A stretch of DNA of 64,000 nt from Pseudomonadota bacterium (GCA_022563505.1 JADFNG010000002.1:1-64000); one strand, 5' to 3'; shown: positions 20,124 to 29,977, counted from the first letter of the stretch. A program made the numbers and translations. The notes: generated by a model not told the origin, from the sequence alone.

Positions 20124-20138
20124 GTATTACGATAATAC
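20124..20138. promoter_or_regulatory. Palindrome GTATTA-CGA-TAATAC, candidate FadR/FCD-type GntR operator
   Basis: Perfect 6-3-6 inverted repeat in the divergent promoter between Gfo/Idh/MocA and gntR(FCD). Confidence 0.6.
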
Positions 20139-20161
20139 AATCGAGGGATGGGCGTCAAAAC

Positions 20162-20854
20162 ATGGATCCAGACATCACCATCAAGAAGCAAGCCGCGCCG
20201 TTGCGGCAACAGGTTCTGGAAGCGCTGCGCCGTGCCATTGTCTCGGGCCGTCTTGCCCCCAAGCAGCGACTGACCGAGCGCGCGCTGATCGAGATGCTGG
20301 GCGTATCGCGGACGGTGATCCGTGAGGCACTGCGACAAATTGAGGCCGAGGGACTGATCGAAATCATCCCCAACAAGGGCCCGGTTGTACGTGAGTTAAG
20401 CCCGGCGGAGGCGAAGGATTTGTATCGAATCAGAGCTGTCCTGGAGGGTCTGGCCGCACGCCTGTTTGCTGAGAACGCGAGTGCCTCAATGGTCGACAAA
20501 CTCGACACCGCATTGGAAGCCGTGGTCCATGCCTACGGCGGTGACGGTGGTGAAGAAGCGCTTGAAGCCAAAACTCGATTTTACGATTTACTGTATGCGG
20601 GTGGCGAGAGTGAAACACTCGCATTGATGCTTGGCACGGTTCAGGCTCGCGTCTGGCGATGGCGGGCTGTCGGCCTGACCCACCCAAAGCGTGCCGCCGG
20701 CCGCTTGCGCGAAAGTGTGAAAAACTTGCGCTTGATGACAGCCGCCATCCGGGCCAAAGATGGTGCCGCGGCCGAAAAAATTGCACACGCGGAAGTAAGT
20801 AAGGCCGCGGAAGAGGTCATGCGCCTGATCGCTGCGGAGCAGGCGTCAAACTGA
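20162..20854 (+). CDS. GntR family regulator, FCD (FadR) subfamily
   Basis: wHTH LRQQVLEALRRAIVSGRLAPKQRLTERALIEMLGVSRTVIREALRQIEAEGLIEIIPNKGPVV plus FCD domain. Confidence 0.92.
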   Translation: MDPDITIKKQAAPLRQQVLEALRRAIVSGRLAPKQRLTERALIEMLGVSRTVIREALRQIEAEGLIEIIPNKGPVVRELSPAEAKDLYRIRAVLEGLAARLFAENASASMVDKLDTALEAVVHAYGGDGGEEALEAKTRFYDLLYAGGESETLALMLGTVQARVWRWRAVGLTHPKRAAGRLRESVKNLRLMTAAIRAKDGAAAEKIAHAEVSKAAEEVMRLIAAEQASN

Positions 20855-20860
20855 AGCGAA

Positions 20861-20894
20861 AAAATACGGCACCTCCGAAGAGATGCCGTATTTT
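20861..20894. terminator. Intrinsic (probably bidirectional) terminator hairpin
   Basis: AAAATACGGCA / TGCCGTATTTT 11-bp stem, 12-nt loop, A/T tracts, between convergent gntR and TonB receptor genes. Confidence 0.75.
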
Positions 20895-20913
20895 GTTGTG
20901 CCAGTTTTGCTGC

Positions 20914-23463
20914 TTAGTTTCTGCCAAAGTGTGCTGAGAATTCGATGCCCCACCACGCGGGTCGGCCCAAACGCCACAGCCACACATTGCGGTCTGCCTC
21001 ACAGAATTCAATGTAACGCTCATCGGTGATATTGCCGCCGATGGCCGCTACCTGCCAGTCACCCTCTCCGTGTCGGTACGTAACCCGGGCATCAAGTGTC
21101 GAATACGCGCCCTGGTGACAACCGGAGTCCGGTGCGTTCTTCGGCCAGTTGCCTGTTTCGGCCGCCCATTCATACTCATCCTGCCAGTTCAAATTGAGCC
21201 GTGGCGTGATCGAGCCGCCCCCGGCCAACTGGAACGCATGCTGAACCGCAAGGTTGATCGTCATGTCCGGCGTAAAGTCGTTGACGAGGAACTGCGTCTT
21301 GTCGATGATCGTGCCCGGGTTTGTCGGGTCCTCAAATTCGTACTTGTCAAACTTATTCTTGATGATCCCGATATCAAGAGAGACGAAGCCACCGTCCCAG
21401 AAGGCTCCGCGCAGTTCTAACTCCAATCCGCTGATGGACGACTTGGCAATGTTGGTGACCAGCTCAACGGGGTCTTCGGTGCCAAACTCGCCATCCGGGT
21501 TGGCGAGCTCGAAGGACTTCTGCTGATCCTGATAATCCATGAAGAACACATCAGCCATGAGTTGTACTTTGCCATCCATGAACTGGCCCTTGAAGCCGAT
21601 TTCAAAGTTGGCGACATGTTCCGGACCGTAGGTCAGGTCCGGCCCACCGGTCGGCAAGTTGGCGTTGACCTCGGTATTGAAGCCACCCGTCAGGAACCCC
21701 TCTGAGTAAAGGGCGTAGAACATGCCGCTGTGCAGCACGTCACCCGACTCCAGGTTTCGGGTCAGGCTCACCATCGGAGTAAATTCCGAGAAAGTTTTGG
21801 CCGCCTGATTGAAGAAGCCTGTGTCGTTAACGTGCGCCAGATCAACGGGCAGTGTAAACGCACACATGTTCAGTGGGTCGAGGCTGAGGTCGCAACCCGT
21901 GGAAGCAAACTCGAAGTTGTGGAATTCGCGATCATCCTCCGTATATCGTCCACCCACATCAAGGGTCCATTGGTCATTGATATCAAAGGTCACGTGGCCG
22001 AAGACGCCAATGGATTTGTTCCAGACGCTGACCTCGCCGCCGAATGGCCCGGGGCCGAACGGGTTAAGCCGGGGACCGTCAGGCCACAAACCCGTGCCGT
22101 TAGGATTATCCGGTACCAATTCGAAATGCAGGCCCGTATCAACACAGGTGACGCTGTCTACGGCACCGTTATCCACGAACAGGTCATAACACGTATTCGA
22201 ACCGTTAAACGCGGTTTCATCGAAATAGTTCACGCCCACCGTAAAATGCAGCTGATCATTTACCTGCGCCTCGAAGATCAATTCCAGGCCAATGGTCTCA
22301 TTGCTTTGGCCGGCCGTAGAGCCAGTGCCGATGGCATCGAGTGGCCACGAACTGTAGTCACGATCCGCGAAGTAGTTGTATTGCATGTCGCGGTAGGACG
22401 CCCTGAAATTGACGGTCGCATTTTGCATCGACCCAAGGGGTCCGTCGGAATCCCATTGGACTCCGAGTGAAAAGATATCCTCATCGACATCCGAAAACGT
22501 GTTCTTGTCGACGGAATTCACAAAATCGCCAGCCGCGACATCCGCATCGCAGATAGCAAAAAAGTCCTCTCTGGCTCCAGTGTAGAGGCGTCGCTCCAGG
22601 TTACCGGCACCACCGCCCCACTGCGGGGCGTCGCGCTTAATGTTCTGACATTGCCCACCGAGGTTGTCATCTCTTTTCTTCGATGTGGAACCGGTAATAT
22701 CGACCGTCCAGTTCGCATTCGGCTGGAACCTGATGGCAGCCCGGAATGATAGCGTATCCCTGAAGCCGGAATCTCTGTTCAGGTTCTGATTGTAGTAATA
22801 ACCGTCAAATGTTTCCGATGCCGCACTGAAGCGCCCGAAAACCGTGTCGCTGAATGGCACGTTGACCATTGCCCGGAAATCTTCCTGACCGTCTGCAGCC
22901 AGACGCGCCAGCACGCTCGAATCGAATTCCGGTTGCGGTTTCCTGGAGATGATATTGACCAGGCCACCGGTGACATTCTTACCGAACAAGGTGCCTTGCG
23001 GTCCACGCAACAACTCGATGCGTTCGATGTCGACCGTGCTCATGTAACCACCCAGTGACGTCGGAATATAGTGGCCGTCGATATACATGCCGGAGCCAAA
23101 GACGAATACCGGATCCGGAAAACCGCCGCCGATGCCGCGAATGACGACACGCGTGTTGTTGGCACGGTCATCGGTCGTCAGTGTCACATTCGGTATGAAT
23201 TTGCTGACCTGTTCGATGTTATAGACACCCTGTATCTGCATCTGCTCGCCCGTCATCGCCGAAATGGACATCGGCTGGTCGAGCAATCGCTCCTCGCGCC
23301 GCCGGGCCGAGACGATGATTTCGTCCAGCAAGGCATCCGCCGAGGCGGTTCTGCTATCGTCCTGAGCAGCGGCTGTTGTCGAGAAAAACAACAGAACGGC
23401 CGCAAGGAGCGTCATACCTCCAAAAAAAATAGTTTTAATTCTGGTCACTAATTCGCTGTTCAT
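20914..23463 (-). CDS. TonB-dependent outer membrane receptor
   Basis: 849 aa; signal peptide, TonB box-like LDEIIVSARRREE, plug IERIELLRGPQGTLFGKNVTGGLVNIISRKP, C-terminal beta strand ending in aromatic-rich FSAHFGRN. Confidence 0.93.
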   Translation of the reverse strand: MNSELVTRIKTIFFGGMTLLAAVLLFFSTTAAAQDDSRTASADALLDEIIVSARRREERLLDQPMSISAMTGEQMQIQGVYNIEQVSKFIPNVTLTTDDRANNTRVVIRGIGGGFPDPVFVFGSGMYIDGHYIPTSLGGYMSTVDIERIELLRGPQGTLFGKNVTGGLVNIISRKPQPEFDSSVLARLAADGQEDFRAMVNVPFSDTVFGRFSAASETFDGYYYNQNLNRDSGFRDTLSFRAAIRFQPNANWTVDITGSTSKKRDDNLGGQCQNIKRDAPQWGGGAGNLERRLYTGAREDFFAICDADVAAGDFVNSVDKNTFSDVDEDIFSLGVQWDSDGPLGSMQNATVNFRASYRDMQYNYFADRDYSSWPLDAIGTGSTAGQSNETIGLELIFEAQVNDQLHFTVGVNYFDETAFNGSNTCYDLFVDNGAVDSVTCVDTGLHFELVPDNPNGTGLWPDGPRLNPFGPGPFGGEVSVWNKSIGVFGHVTFDINDQWTLDVGGRYTEDDREFHNFEFASTGCDLSLDPLNMCAFTLPVDLAHVNDTGFFNQAAKTFSEFTPMVSLTRNLESGDVLHSGMFYALYSEGFLTGGFNTEVNANLPTGGPDLTYGPEHVANFEIGFKGQFMDGKVQLMADVFFMDYQDQQKSFELANPDGEFGTEDPVELVTNIAKSSISGLELELRGAFWDGGFVSLDIGIIKNKFDKYEFEDPTNPGTIIDKTQFLVNDFTPDMTINLAVQHAFQLAGGGSITPRLNLNWQDEYEWAAETGNWPKNAPDSGCHQGAYSTLDARVTYRHGEGDWQVAAIGGNITDERYIEFCEADRNVWLWRLGRPAWWGIEFSAHFGRN

Positions 23464-23630
23464 TGGTATTCACCTCAAATGATTAATTTGCCCCGTCAAA
23501 AACCAAGGAAAAATACGTCCTATGTGGTTACTCAGAACATCGTCGCTGCGTATTCAGGACTCTCCCACCTTGGTGATTCAAGGTTTGCCTGATTGATCCC
23601 CCGCCTGACTTGCCCTTACTCGCAATTTGC

Positions 23631-23644
23631 TGCAAACGTTTGCA
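23631..23644. promoter_or_regulatory. LacI-type operator TGCAAACGTTTGCA (perfect palindrome; site 5)
   Basis: 168 bp upstream of the TonB receptor start (23463, minus strand). Confidence 0.75.
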
Positions 23645-23798
23645 CACGTACAGACACTACCACACAGGAAACTGGCGATGCAAGCTCGCCGCAACGGCTG
23701 CAGCAGCCCCTGTAATCCCTGGGTTCTCACCCTGCGCCACGGTATCGGGAGTGGCACCGGCGTGGCGCAGAAAACGCCGGTCTCACAGTGAGAGAAGC

Positions 23799-24935
23799 TT
23801 AATCGCCGCGCTTTAACGACTCGGAGGGAAGCTCACCGAATTCCCGTCGGTAGTCGCGCGCGAAACTGCTGAGGTGATAGAAGCCCCAATTTGCTGCGAT
23901 ATCGCCGACATATTCGCCTTCGGGGCTGGCGGCAAGCAGGTCTTCCCGGCATCGGCACAGTTTCACCCGCTTCAGGTACGCCATGGGTCCAATGCCGTGC
24001 GCCCGGCTGAAACTCGAATACAAAGTCCGCGCCGACATGCCGGAAACCTCAACAAGGTCGGTCAGCGTGAGGTCTCTGTGCACGTTATCTTCGATGTAGG
24101 ACGTGACACGCCGGGCAACCGCCGAAACCGGGCCCGTTCGCCGCGCTTGCTTGTATTCCCGATATAACTCCGGGCAAGCATCAGCAAATGCAAACCACAT
24201 CGCCTCTTCAAGGCGGGTAATGACGGTGTCACGTTGTGGGCTCTCACACCCTCGCTCACCCAGCGCTTTACACAGTGCACCCAGGATCGACGCAAACACA
24301 CTAAACTGCTCGCCGGACAGGTCCAGCATGAGGCTGAAAGACTTCTCGGGCGGAATCAGGAAATCGATTTTGTCGCCCACGAAACGCTCGAAGCCTGCGG
24401 CAGACAGGCTGGCGACGATCGCCACATAATTGGCTGATCGCCATATATCGTAGACAGATCCGGCCGAACTCAGACGCGCAAATGGCGGCTTCGTTCTGAC
24501 CTTACCGGACTCGGTGATGATGAGTTGACTGCCTGACAAGGGAATCGCCAACGAATAATAGTTGATACGCGCCGGCGTTCTCATCCTCGTTTCGACATTG
24601 TTAAACGTCAAACCGATTTCAGAGTACTTGAGGCGCGCTCGGCGAAGCTCGATGAAGGGGGTTGGCTCGTTTGCCAACGCCTCAAATGTTCGCGGCTCGG
24701 AGATTGAGCTTACGGCTGCGCTGGCGCGCGCAAAGTCGCTGCCTTTATAGATGCAGTTATCTTCCAGCGGCAGCTTCTCCGGGTCGAGGCCCAAAGTAGC
24801 AACAATTTTTTTGTCCAGTCGGACGCGGCTGAGCAAAGCGTCGGCTGTGCGGGCTTGTAGTGACATGAGTTTATTGTTTGGGTTGCTCAGCATTATGCAG
24901 TATTTTGCCACTCTCACGGTATCGATTGCAGTCAT
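23799..24935 (-). CDS. AraC family transcriptional regulator
   Basis: C-terminal double HTH: YIEDNVHRDLTLTDLVEVSGMSARTLYSSFSRAHGIGPMAYLKRVKLCRCREDLL...FYHLSSFARDYRREFGELPSE; start may be internal. Confidence 0.9.
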   Translation of the reverse strand: MTAIDTVRVAKYCIMLSNPNNKLMSLQARTADALLSRVRLDKKIVATLGLDPEKLPLEDNCIYKGSDFARASAAVSSISEPRTFEALANEPTPFIELRRARLKYSEIGLTFNNVETRMRTPARINYYSLAIPLSGSQLIITESGKVRTKPPFARLSSAGSVYDIWRSANYVAIVASLSAAGFERFVGDKIDFLIPPEKSFSLMLDLSGEQFSVFASILGALCKALGERGCESPQRDTVITRLEEAMWFAFADACPELYREYKQARRTGPVSAVARRVTSYIEDNVHRDLTLTDLVEVSGMSARTLYSSFSRAHGIGPMAYLKRVKLCRCREDLLAASPEGEYVGDIAANWGFYHLSSFARDYRREFGELPSESLKRGD

Positions 24936-24975
24936 CTGTTAGCGGGAACCAGCAGGGATCAGATACCATTGGCGA

Positions 24976-25770
24976 ATGCTGGAACTTTATCACTACGACC
25001 ATTCGACGGCAGCACAAAAAATCAGAATTGCGCTGGCTGAGAAGCAACTCGAATGGCAAAGCCATCATCTCGATACGTCGGTCGCGAAACGCGAGCATTT
25101 TTCAGCGGAGTATTTGAAAATGAATCCGCGCGGCATCGTCCCGACGCTGGTTCATGACGGCACCGTCATTCGCGAATCTCAGGTCATTCTCGAATATCTG
25201 GATGACGCATTTCCGCAACTGCCGTTGCGGCCCGCAAGCGCCAGTGGCAAAGCAGCCATGCGTCTCTGGACAAAACTGATCGACGAAGGTTTGCACGTAA
25301 ATAGCCGCGTCGTCGGAATGTGCATTGTTGTTCGCCACGCAAAAACTGCCGCCGGTCCTGAAGTGCTAAAGAAATACCTCGAAGAGATGCCCGAGATCGT
25401 TCGAAAAACAAACGATCGCATCAATATCGATAAGGGCCTGGACTCGCCGCTGTTGCCACCCGCAATTCGCTATTTCAAGACTGTCTTTGCAGACATGAAC
25501 GCAACGCTGGCCAATTCACCGTGGCTGGCGGGGGAAATGTTTTCGCTCGCTGACATCTCGCTTGGAGTCTACGTCACGCGTCTCAAGAGTTTCCAGATGG
25601 CGCCGCTGTGGGGCGATCTGCATCACCTGAACGCATGGCACGGTCGCTTCATTGCTCGACCATCGTATGCAACGGGTGTCACAGAATGGGGTGACAAGAC
25701 GACTGCAAAACGCAAAAGCCATGGCATTGAGGCCTTCGAAAAGGTCAGTGAGCTCTGGAATGCAGCATAA
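24976..25770 (+). CDS. Glutathione S-transferase family protein, LigF-like
   Basis: 264 aa; LYHYDHSTAAQKIRIALAEKQ...MNPRGIVPTLVHDGTVIRESQVILEYLDDAFP GST N-domain. Confidence 0.85.
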   Translation: MLELYHYDHSTAAQKIRIALAEKQLEWQSHHLDTSVAKREHFSAEYLKMNPRGIVPTLVHDGTVIRESQVILEYLDDAFPQLPLRPASASGKAAMRLWTKLIDEGLHVNSRVVGMCIVVRHAKTAAGPEVLKKYLEEMPEIVRKTNDRINIDKGLDSPLLPPAIRYFKTVFADMNATLANSPWLAGEMFSLADISLGVYVTRLKSFQMAPLWGDLHHLNAWHGRFIARPSYATGVTEWGDKTTAKRKSHGIEAFEKVSELWNAA

Positions 25771-25782
25771 CGGCAGGCAAAC

Positions 25783-26751
25783 ATGGGCTTTCTGATCCAT
25801 GGCGAGTGGCACGACAAATGGCGTGACTCGGAAGCGAAAGACGGCAGCTTCGTCCGCCCCGATGCCAAAATTCGTAACTGGATCACGGCAACCGGTGAGC
25901 CGGGACCGTCCGGCGACGGCGGCTTCAAGGCGGAGGCCAATCGCTATCATCTGTACATCGCCAATTCCTGTCCATGGGCCCACAGAGCCGTCATCTTCCG
26001 ACACCTGAAAGGGCTTGAGGACATTATCAGTGTGTCCGTCGTCAATGCGATTTCCGGCGCTGACGGCTGGACCTTCGAGGCAGGCCACGGCGTCGTCCCG
26101 GACCCGGAGTTTGGGGCGGCGTTCCTGTACGAGATTTACCAGCAATCAGATTCAACCTATACCGGACAGGTGACGGTGCCGACACTTTGGGACAAGGCAC
26201 AGAAAAAACTCGTCTCCAATGAATCCGGCGAAATCATCAGAATGTTCAACAGCGCGTTCGACGACATCGGCGCAACAGAGGGTGACTACTACCCCGAAAA
26301 ATTGCGTGCAGAAATCGACGCGGTCAACGAGCTGGTCTACGGTGCCGTCAACAACGGTGTTTATCGCGTGGGATTCGCAATATCGCAGCAAGCCTACGAA
26401 GAGGCATACGGAAACCTCTTCGCCGCGCTCGATCAACTCGAAGAGCGCCTGGCGCGCCAAACGTTCCTCGTCGGCGAGCAACTGACCGAAGCCGACTGGC
26501 GGCTATTCACGACGCTCGTGCGATTCGATTACGTTTACTACGGCGCATTCCGCTGTAACAAGCGACGCATTGTCGACTATCCGCATCTCTGGCGATTTGT
26601 TCGTCAGCTGTACGCAATGCCCGGCATCGCGGACACGACGGATGTCTGGTCGATAAAAGCGCATTATTACGCAAGCGGCAAACTGCTGAAGCAAACGCAG
26701 ATCGTTCCGCTTGGCCCGGAAATTGATTTTCTCAGTGAGCTCCCGAAATGA
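25783..26751 (+). CDS. Glutathionyl-hydroquinone reductase (Xi-class GST, YqjG/PcpF-like)
   Basis: 322 aa; IANSCPWAHRAVIFRHLKGLED (CPWAHR active site), VSNESGEIIRMFNSAFD. Confidence 0.92.
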   Translation: MGFLIHGEWHDKWRDSEAKDGSFVRPDAKIRNWITATGEPGPSGDGGFKAEANRYHLYIANSCPWAHRAVIFRHLKGLEDIISVSVVNAISGADGWTFEAGHGVVPDPEFGAAFLYEIYQQSDSTYTGQVTVPTLWDKAQKKLVSNESGEIIRMFNSAFDDIGATEGDYYPEKLRAEIDAVNELVYGAVNNGVYRVGFAISQQAYEEAYGNLFAALDQLEERLARQTFLVGEQLTEADWRLFTTLVRFDYVYYGAFRCNKRRIVDYPHLWRFVRQLYAMPGIADTTDVWSIKAHYYASGKLLKQTQIVPLGPEIDFLSELPK

Positions 26752-27878
26752 TGAACTGCTCGATCACGCACTGGCACCGTATGCTTTGGGGTTCGCTGGC
26801 CGGTATTTTTCTGCTGTCTTGCAGCGCCGACCGGACGGACGGTAATAAAGCCCTTGTGGACGGCCAACATTCATTTGCAGGTGAGACAATCACTCTCGTC
26901 ATCGGGCTCGACGCCTCTGCCGGTGGTACAACCGTCGGCCGATTGCTCGCCAAACATCTCGAAACATACCTGGCCGGAAATCCCACGGTTGTTGTCAATA
27001 ACATGCCCGGTGCGTCTGGCCTGAACGCACATCTGCACGTCCTGCTCAAGGCGCCAAAAGATGGCACGACGGTTTATTACGGACCGCGTTCTTCTTTGGG
27101 CGAGTTACTCGAGCTACCGGGTTTTTCATTCAAATACAGCCAATTCACGCCTCTTGGCGGCGTGCAGATCGGCGGTTTGGTGATCTATGCGCGAACGGAT
27201 GCGGTAGCGGGAGGCGTCAGCGAACCGCAGAGCGTAATTGGGACAACGACGCTGCGTTTCGGCGGCATGCCACCCGAGCACGGCCGCATGATTATAAGCA
27301 CGATGGGGCTCGATCTGATTGGGGCTAATTACAAGTACATCGCCGGCTACCCGAGCAGCGGCAATATTCGAGCGGCAATCATCAGTGGAGAAGTGAATGT
27401 AGCAACGGATGCCGCACACTCGTACTTGAATCAGGTGGTACCGGTACTGGTGGACGAGGGCCTCGCATTGCCGATTTTCAGCATGCCCATGCTGAACGCT
27501 GACGGGGAACTCGTGCAAAATTCGATGGTCCCCGATGTGCCGTCCTTACCTGACTTGTATGCATCACTTCATGGCGAGGCACCGTCCGGCATTATCTGGG
27601 ACTCGATTACGACGCTGCTGGAACTGGATCAGACAATGCAACACGTTTTCCTCGGCCCACCCGGCATGGACAGGGCGGCGGCAGAGACGTTTCGTGAAGG
27701 ACTTGAAGCGGCGATGAACTCCGTCGCGTTTCGCGACGAAGCACAACATATCCTGAGTTATGTCCCGGGATACGTTGGCTACCGGCGTCAGACAGAAATC
27801 CTCGGCGCGACCGCCAACGTTTCGCCGCAGGTTCTCGAGTACATCAAGGCGCACATAGAGAAAAACAGTCGTTATTAG
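26748..27878 (+). CDS. TctC-like substrate-binding lipoprotein
   Basis: LAGIFLLSCSAD lipobox; NPTVVVNNMPGASGLNAH TctC motif; upstream of TctAB. Confidence 0.85.
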   Translation: MMNCSITHWHRMLWGSLAGIFLLSCSADRTDGNKALVDGQHSFAGETITLVIGLDASAGGTTVGRLLAKHLETYLAGNPTVVVNNMPGASGLNAHLHVLLKAPKDGTTVYYGPRSSLGELLELPGFSFKYSQFTPLGGVQIGGLVIYARTDAVAGGVSEPQSVIGTTTLRFGGMPPEHGRMIISTMGLDLIGANYKYIAGYPSSGNIRAAIISGEVNVATDAAHSYLNQVVPVLVDEGLALPIFSMPMLNADGELVQNSMVPDVPSLPDLYASLHGEAPSGIIWDSITTLLELDQTMQHVFLGPPGMDRAAAETFREGLEAAMNSVAFRDEAQHILSYVPGYVGYRRQTEILGATANVSPQVLEYIKAHIEKNSRY

Positions 27879-27895
27879 AGACGTTTGAGGTTGCA

Positions 27896-29920
27896 ATGTT
27901 CGAAGCGCTATTCGAAGGCCTTGGCCTTATTTTCCAAATGCATGTGCTGGGATATTTCGCGCTTGGCTGCATCATCGGCATCGTTATGGGCGCAATTCCG
28001 GGTATGGGCGGAGCCATCGGTCTTGTGTTGCTGCTGCCCTTTACCTTCAGCATGGAACCTGTCGCCGCGTTCGCCCTGCTCTTGGCGTCATGGGCATCGA
28101 CGTCGACGAGCGGCGCTATTACCGCTGTTTTACTCGGCGTGCCAAGCACCGCGGCTTCTCAGGCCACCGTACTCGATGGTTATCCCATGGCAAAACGCGG
28201 TGAGGCTGCGCGCGCACTGGGGGCATCCTTTACTGCTTCTGCCATTGGTGGCGTGTGTGGCGCAGCCGCACTTGGCATTTCGCTGCCGCTGATTCTTCCA
28301 GTAATTCTGGCGTTCGAGTCTCCCGAGCAATTCATGCTTGGCTTGTTGGGACTGACGATGGTCGGATCGCTTTCCGGACAGTCGATTACCAAAGGCGTCG
28401 CAGCCGCAATGTTCGGGCTCCTGCTCGCAACCATTGGGCTGGCGGAGTCACAAGCAATTCCGCGCTACACCTTCGGCACTCTTTACATGCTCGACAAGCT
28501 GCCGCTTATTCCAGTGTTGCTGGGTTTGTTCGCGATTCCCGAGCTTATGGAACTGGCTCTCAACAATGTATCGATAGCCCGGACCGGCAAATCCGGCGAC
28601 GCAGCCGAAGGCCTGCGGCAAGGCGTTCGCGATGCGTTCAAGCATTGGTGGCTGGTCGTTCGCTGCAGTGTCATTGGAGCCTATATTGGAATGCTGCCCG
28701 GCCTTGGTGCTTCGATCGTAGGCTGGGTCACCTATGGCTATGCCAAGCAAAGCGTCAAGGACAATTCCCTTTTTGGTCAGGGCGACGTACGCGGACTCCT
28801 TGCGCCAGAAGCCGCGAACAATGCGCTGCGCGGCGGCGCATTGATTCCCACTTTGGCGCTGGGTATTCCCGGCAGTGTTGGCACCGCCATCCTGATGGGC
28901 GCGCTGATCATGCACGGACTGCGACCGGGCCCGAGCATGCTCAGTACCGAGTTACCCATGACCTTCAGCTTCGTGTGGATGATCGCAATTGCCAGCGTTG
29001 TAGCGACGTTGATATTGCTGAAAACCGTCAACCAGGTAGTAAAAGTCGCTTTGCTGCCGGGGCAACTGGTTGTGCCCGGCGTCCTTCTTTTTGTGTTCAT
29101 GGGTGCCTGGCTCGGCGATGCGTCGATCGGTGCCTGGGTGAGTTGTGCGGTTTTCGGAGTTGTCGGCTTCCTGATGAAGCGCGGTGGCTGGCCGAGGCCA
29201 CCGGTCATACTCGCGCTGGTTCTCGGCGAAATCCTCGAACGCTCATTTCAAATCAGCACCCGCATTCATGAGGGCCCTGGATGGCTCGGTCGACCGATCG
29301 TGCTCGTTTTGCTGCTCATCATCGTTTTAACGATTTTTCTTGCTGTCCGTGGCGTCGCGAGAGACAAGTCGGCCGGTACCGTTGCCGCAGGTGAAGCGTC
29401 CGAGAAGAACCCGGCTGTATCGCTGCCGTTTGCAGTGCTCCTCTTTGTCGGTTTCGCCTGCGCCGCATACACGGCGCTGGATTGGCCACCCTCTGTGCGG
29501 CAGTTTCCATTGATGATCTCAGGATCGGGTGTGCTGCTGTCACTGGCCGTCATCATTCGCGACTTGCTGCATCTCCTCGTAACGAAGAAGGCGCTCGGAA
29601 CCTGGAGAGTGACGCTGCAACAGGCAAGCCATGATGCCCGGCTGGCCTCAGCGCTGCCCTTTTTTGCGTATGTGTTCGGCATGATTATGCTGACACTGCT
29701 GGTCGGCCAGAAGATTGCCCTGCCGTTGTTCATTGGCCTTTACGTTGTGCGCTGGGGAAACTATCGCAAGCGCGTTGCGCTGGCTTACTCGCTGGGCTCC
29801 TGGGCAATTCTGGTGTTTTTCTACGATCAGGTCATGCACCTGCTGTTTCATCCCTCGTATCTTGCGCTTTGGCTGCAACCGATTCTTCCATCGTCGGTGC
29901 CAGACTGGTTGTTTCTTTGA
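27896..29920 (+). CDS. Tripartite tricarboxylate transporter permease, TctA-TctB fusion (second copy)
   Basis: 674 aa; GAIPGMGGAIGLVLLLPFTFSMEPVAAFALLLASWASTSTSGAITAVLLGVPSTAASQATVLDGYPMAKRGEAARA; C-terminal TctB-like domain. Confidence 0.9.
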   Translation: MFEALFEGLGLIFQMHVLGYFALGCIIGIVMGAIPGMGGAIGLVLLLPFTFSMEPVAAFALLLASWASTSTSGAITAVLLGVPSTAASQATVLDGYPMAKRGEAARALGASFTASAIGGVCGAAALGISLPLILPVILAFESPEQFMLGLLGLTMVGSLSGQSITKGVAAAMFGLLLATIGLAESQAIPRYTFGTLYMLDKLPLIPVLLGLFAIPELMELALNNVSIARTGKSGDAAEGLRQGVRDAFKHWWLVVRCSVIGAYIGMLPGLGASIVGWVTYGYAKQSVKDNSLFGQGDVRGLLAPEAANNALRGGALIPTLALGIPGSVGTAILMGALIMHGLRPGPSMLSTELPMTFSFVWMIAIASVVATLILLKTVNQVVKVALLPGQLVVPGVLLFVFMGAWLGDASIGAWVSCAVFGVVGFLMKRGGWPRPPVILALVLGEILERSFQISTRIHEGPGWLGRPIVLVLLLIIVLTIFLAVRGVARDKSAGTVAAGEASEKNPAVSLPFAVLLFVGFACAAYTALDWPPSVRQFPLMISGSGVLLSLAVIIRDLLHLLVTKKALGTWRVTLQQASHDARLASALPFFAYVFGMIMLTLLVGQKIALPLFIGLYVVRWGNYRKRVALAYSLGSWAILVFFYDQVMHLLFHPSYLALWLQPILPSSVPDWLFL

Positions 29921-29951
29921 TGCCTCGGCTATGACCGCGACCGCCGCGACT

Positions 29952-29977
29952 TCCAGAATAAATCAGAGGTTCCTTAG
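29952..29977 (-). repeat. 26-bp dispersed repeat, half-copy of the MITE-like element at 58369-58430
   Basis: TCCAGAATAAATCAGAGGTTCCTTAG vs TCCAGAATACATCAGAGGTTCCCTAG at 58407-58432 (24/26 identical). Confidence 0.75.

Noticed and set aside
28255-29271. 338-aa plus-strand ORF overlapping TctA-TctB fusion
   Set aside because: Same strand but a different frame from the strongly supported TctA; Arg/Ser-rich out-of-frame translation
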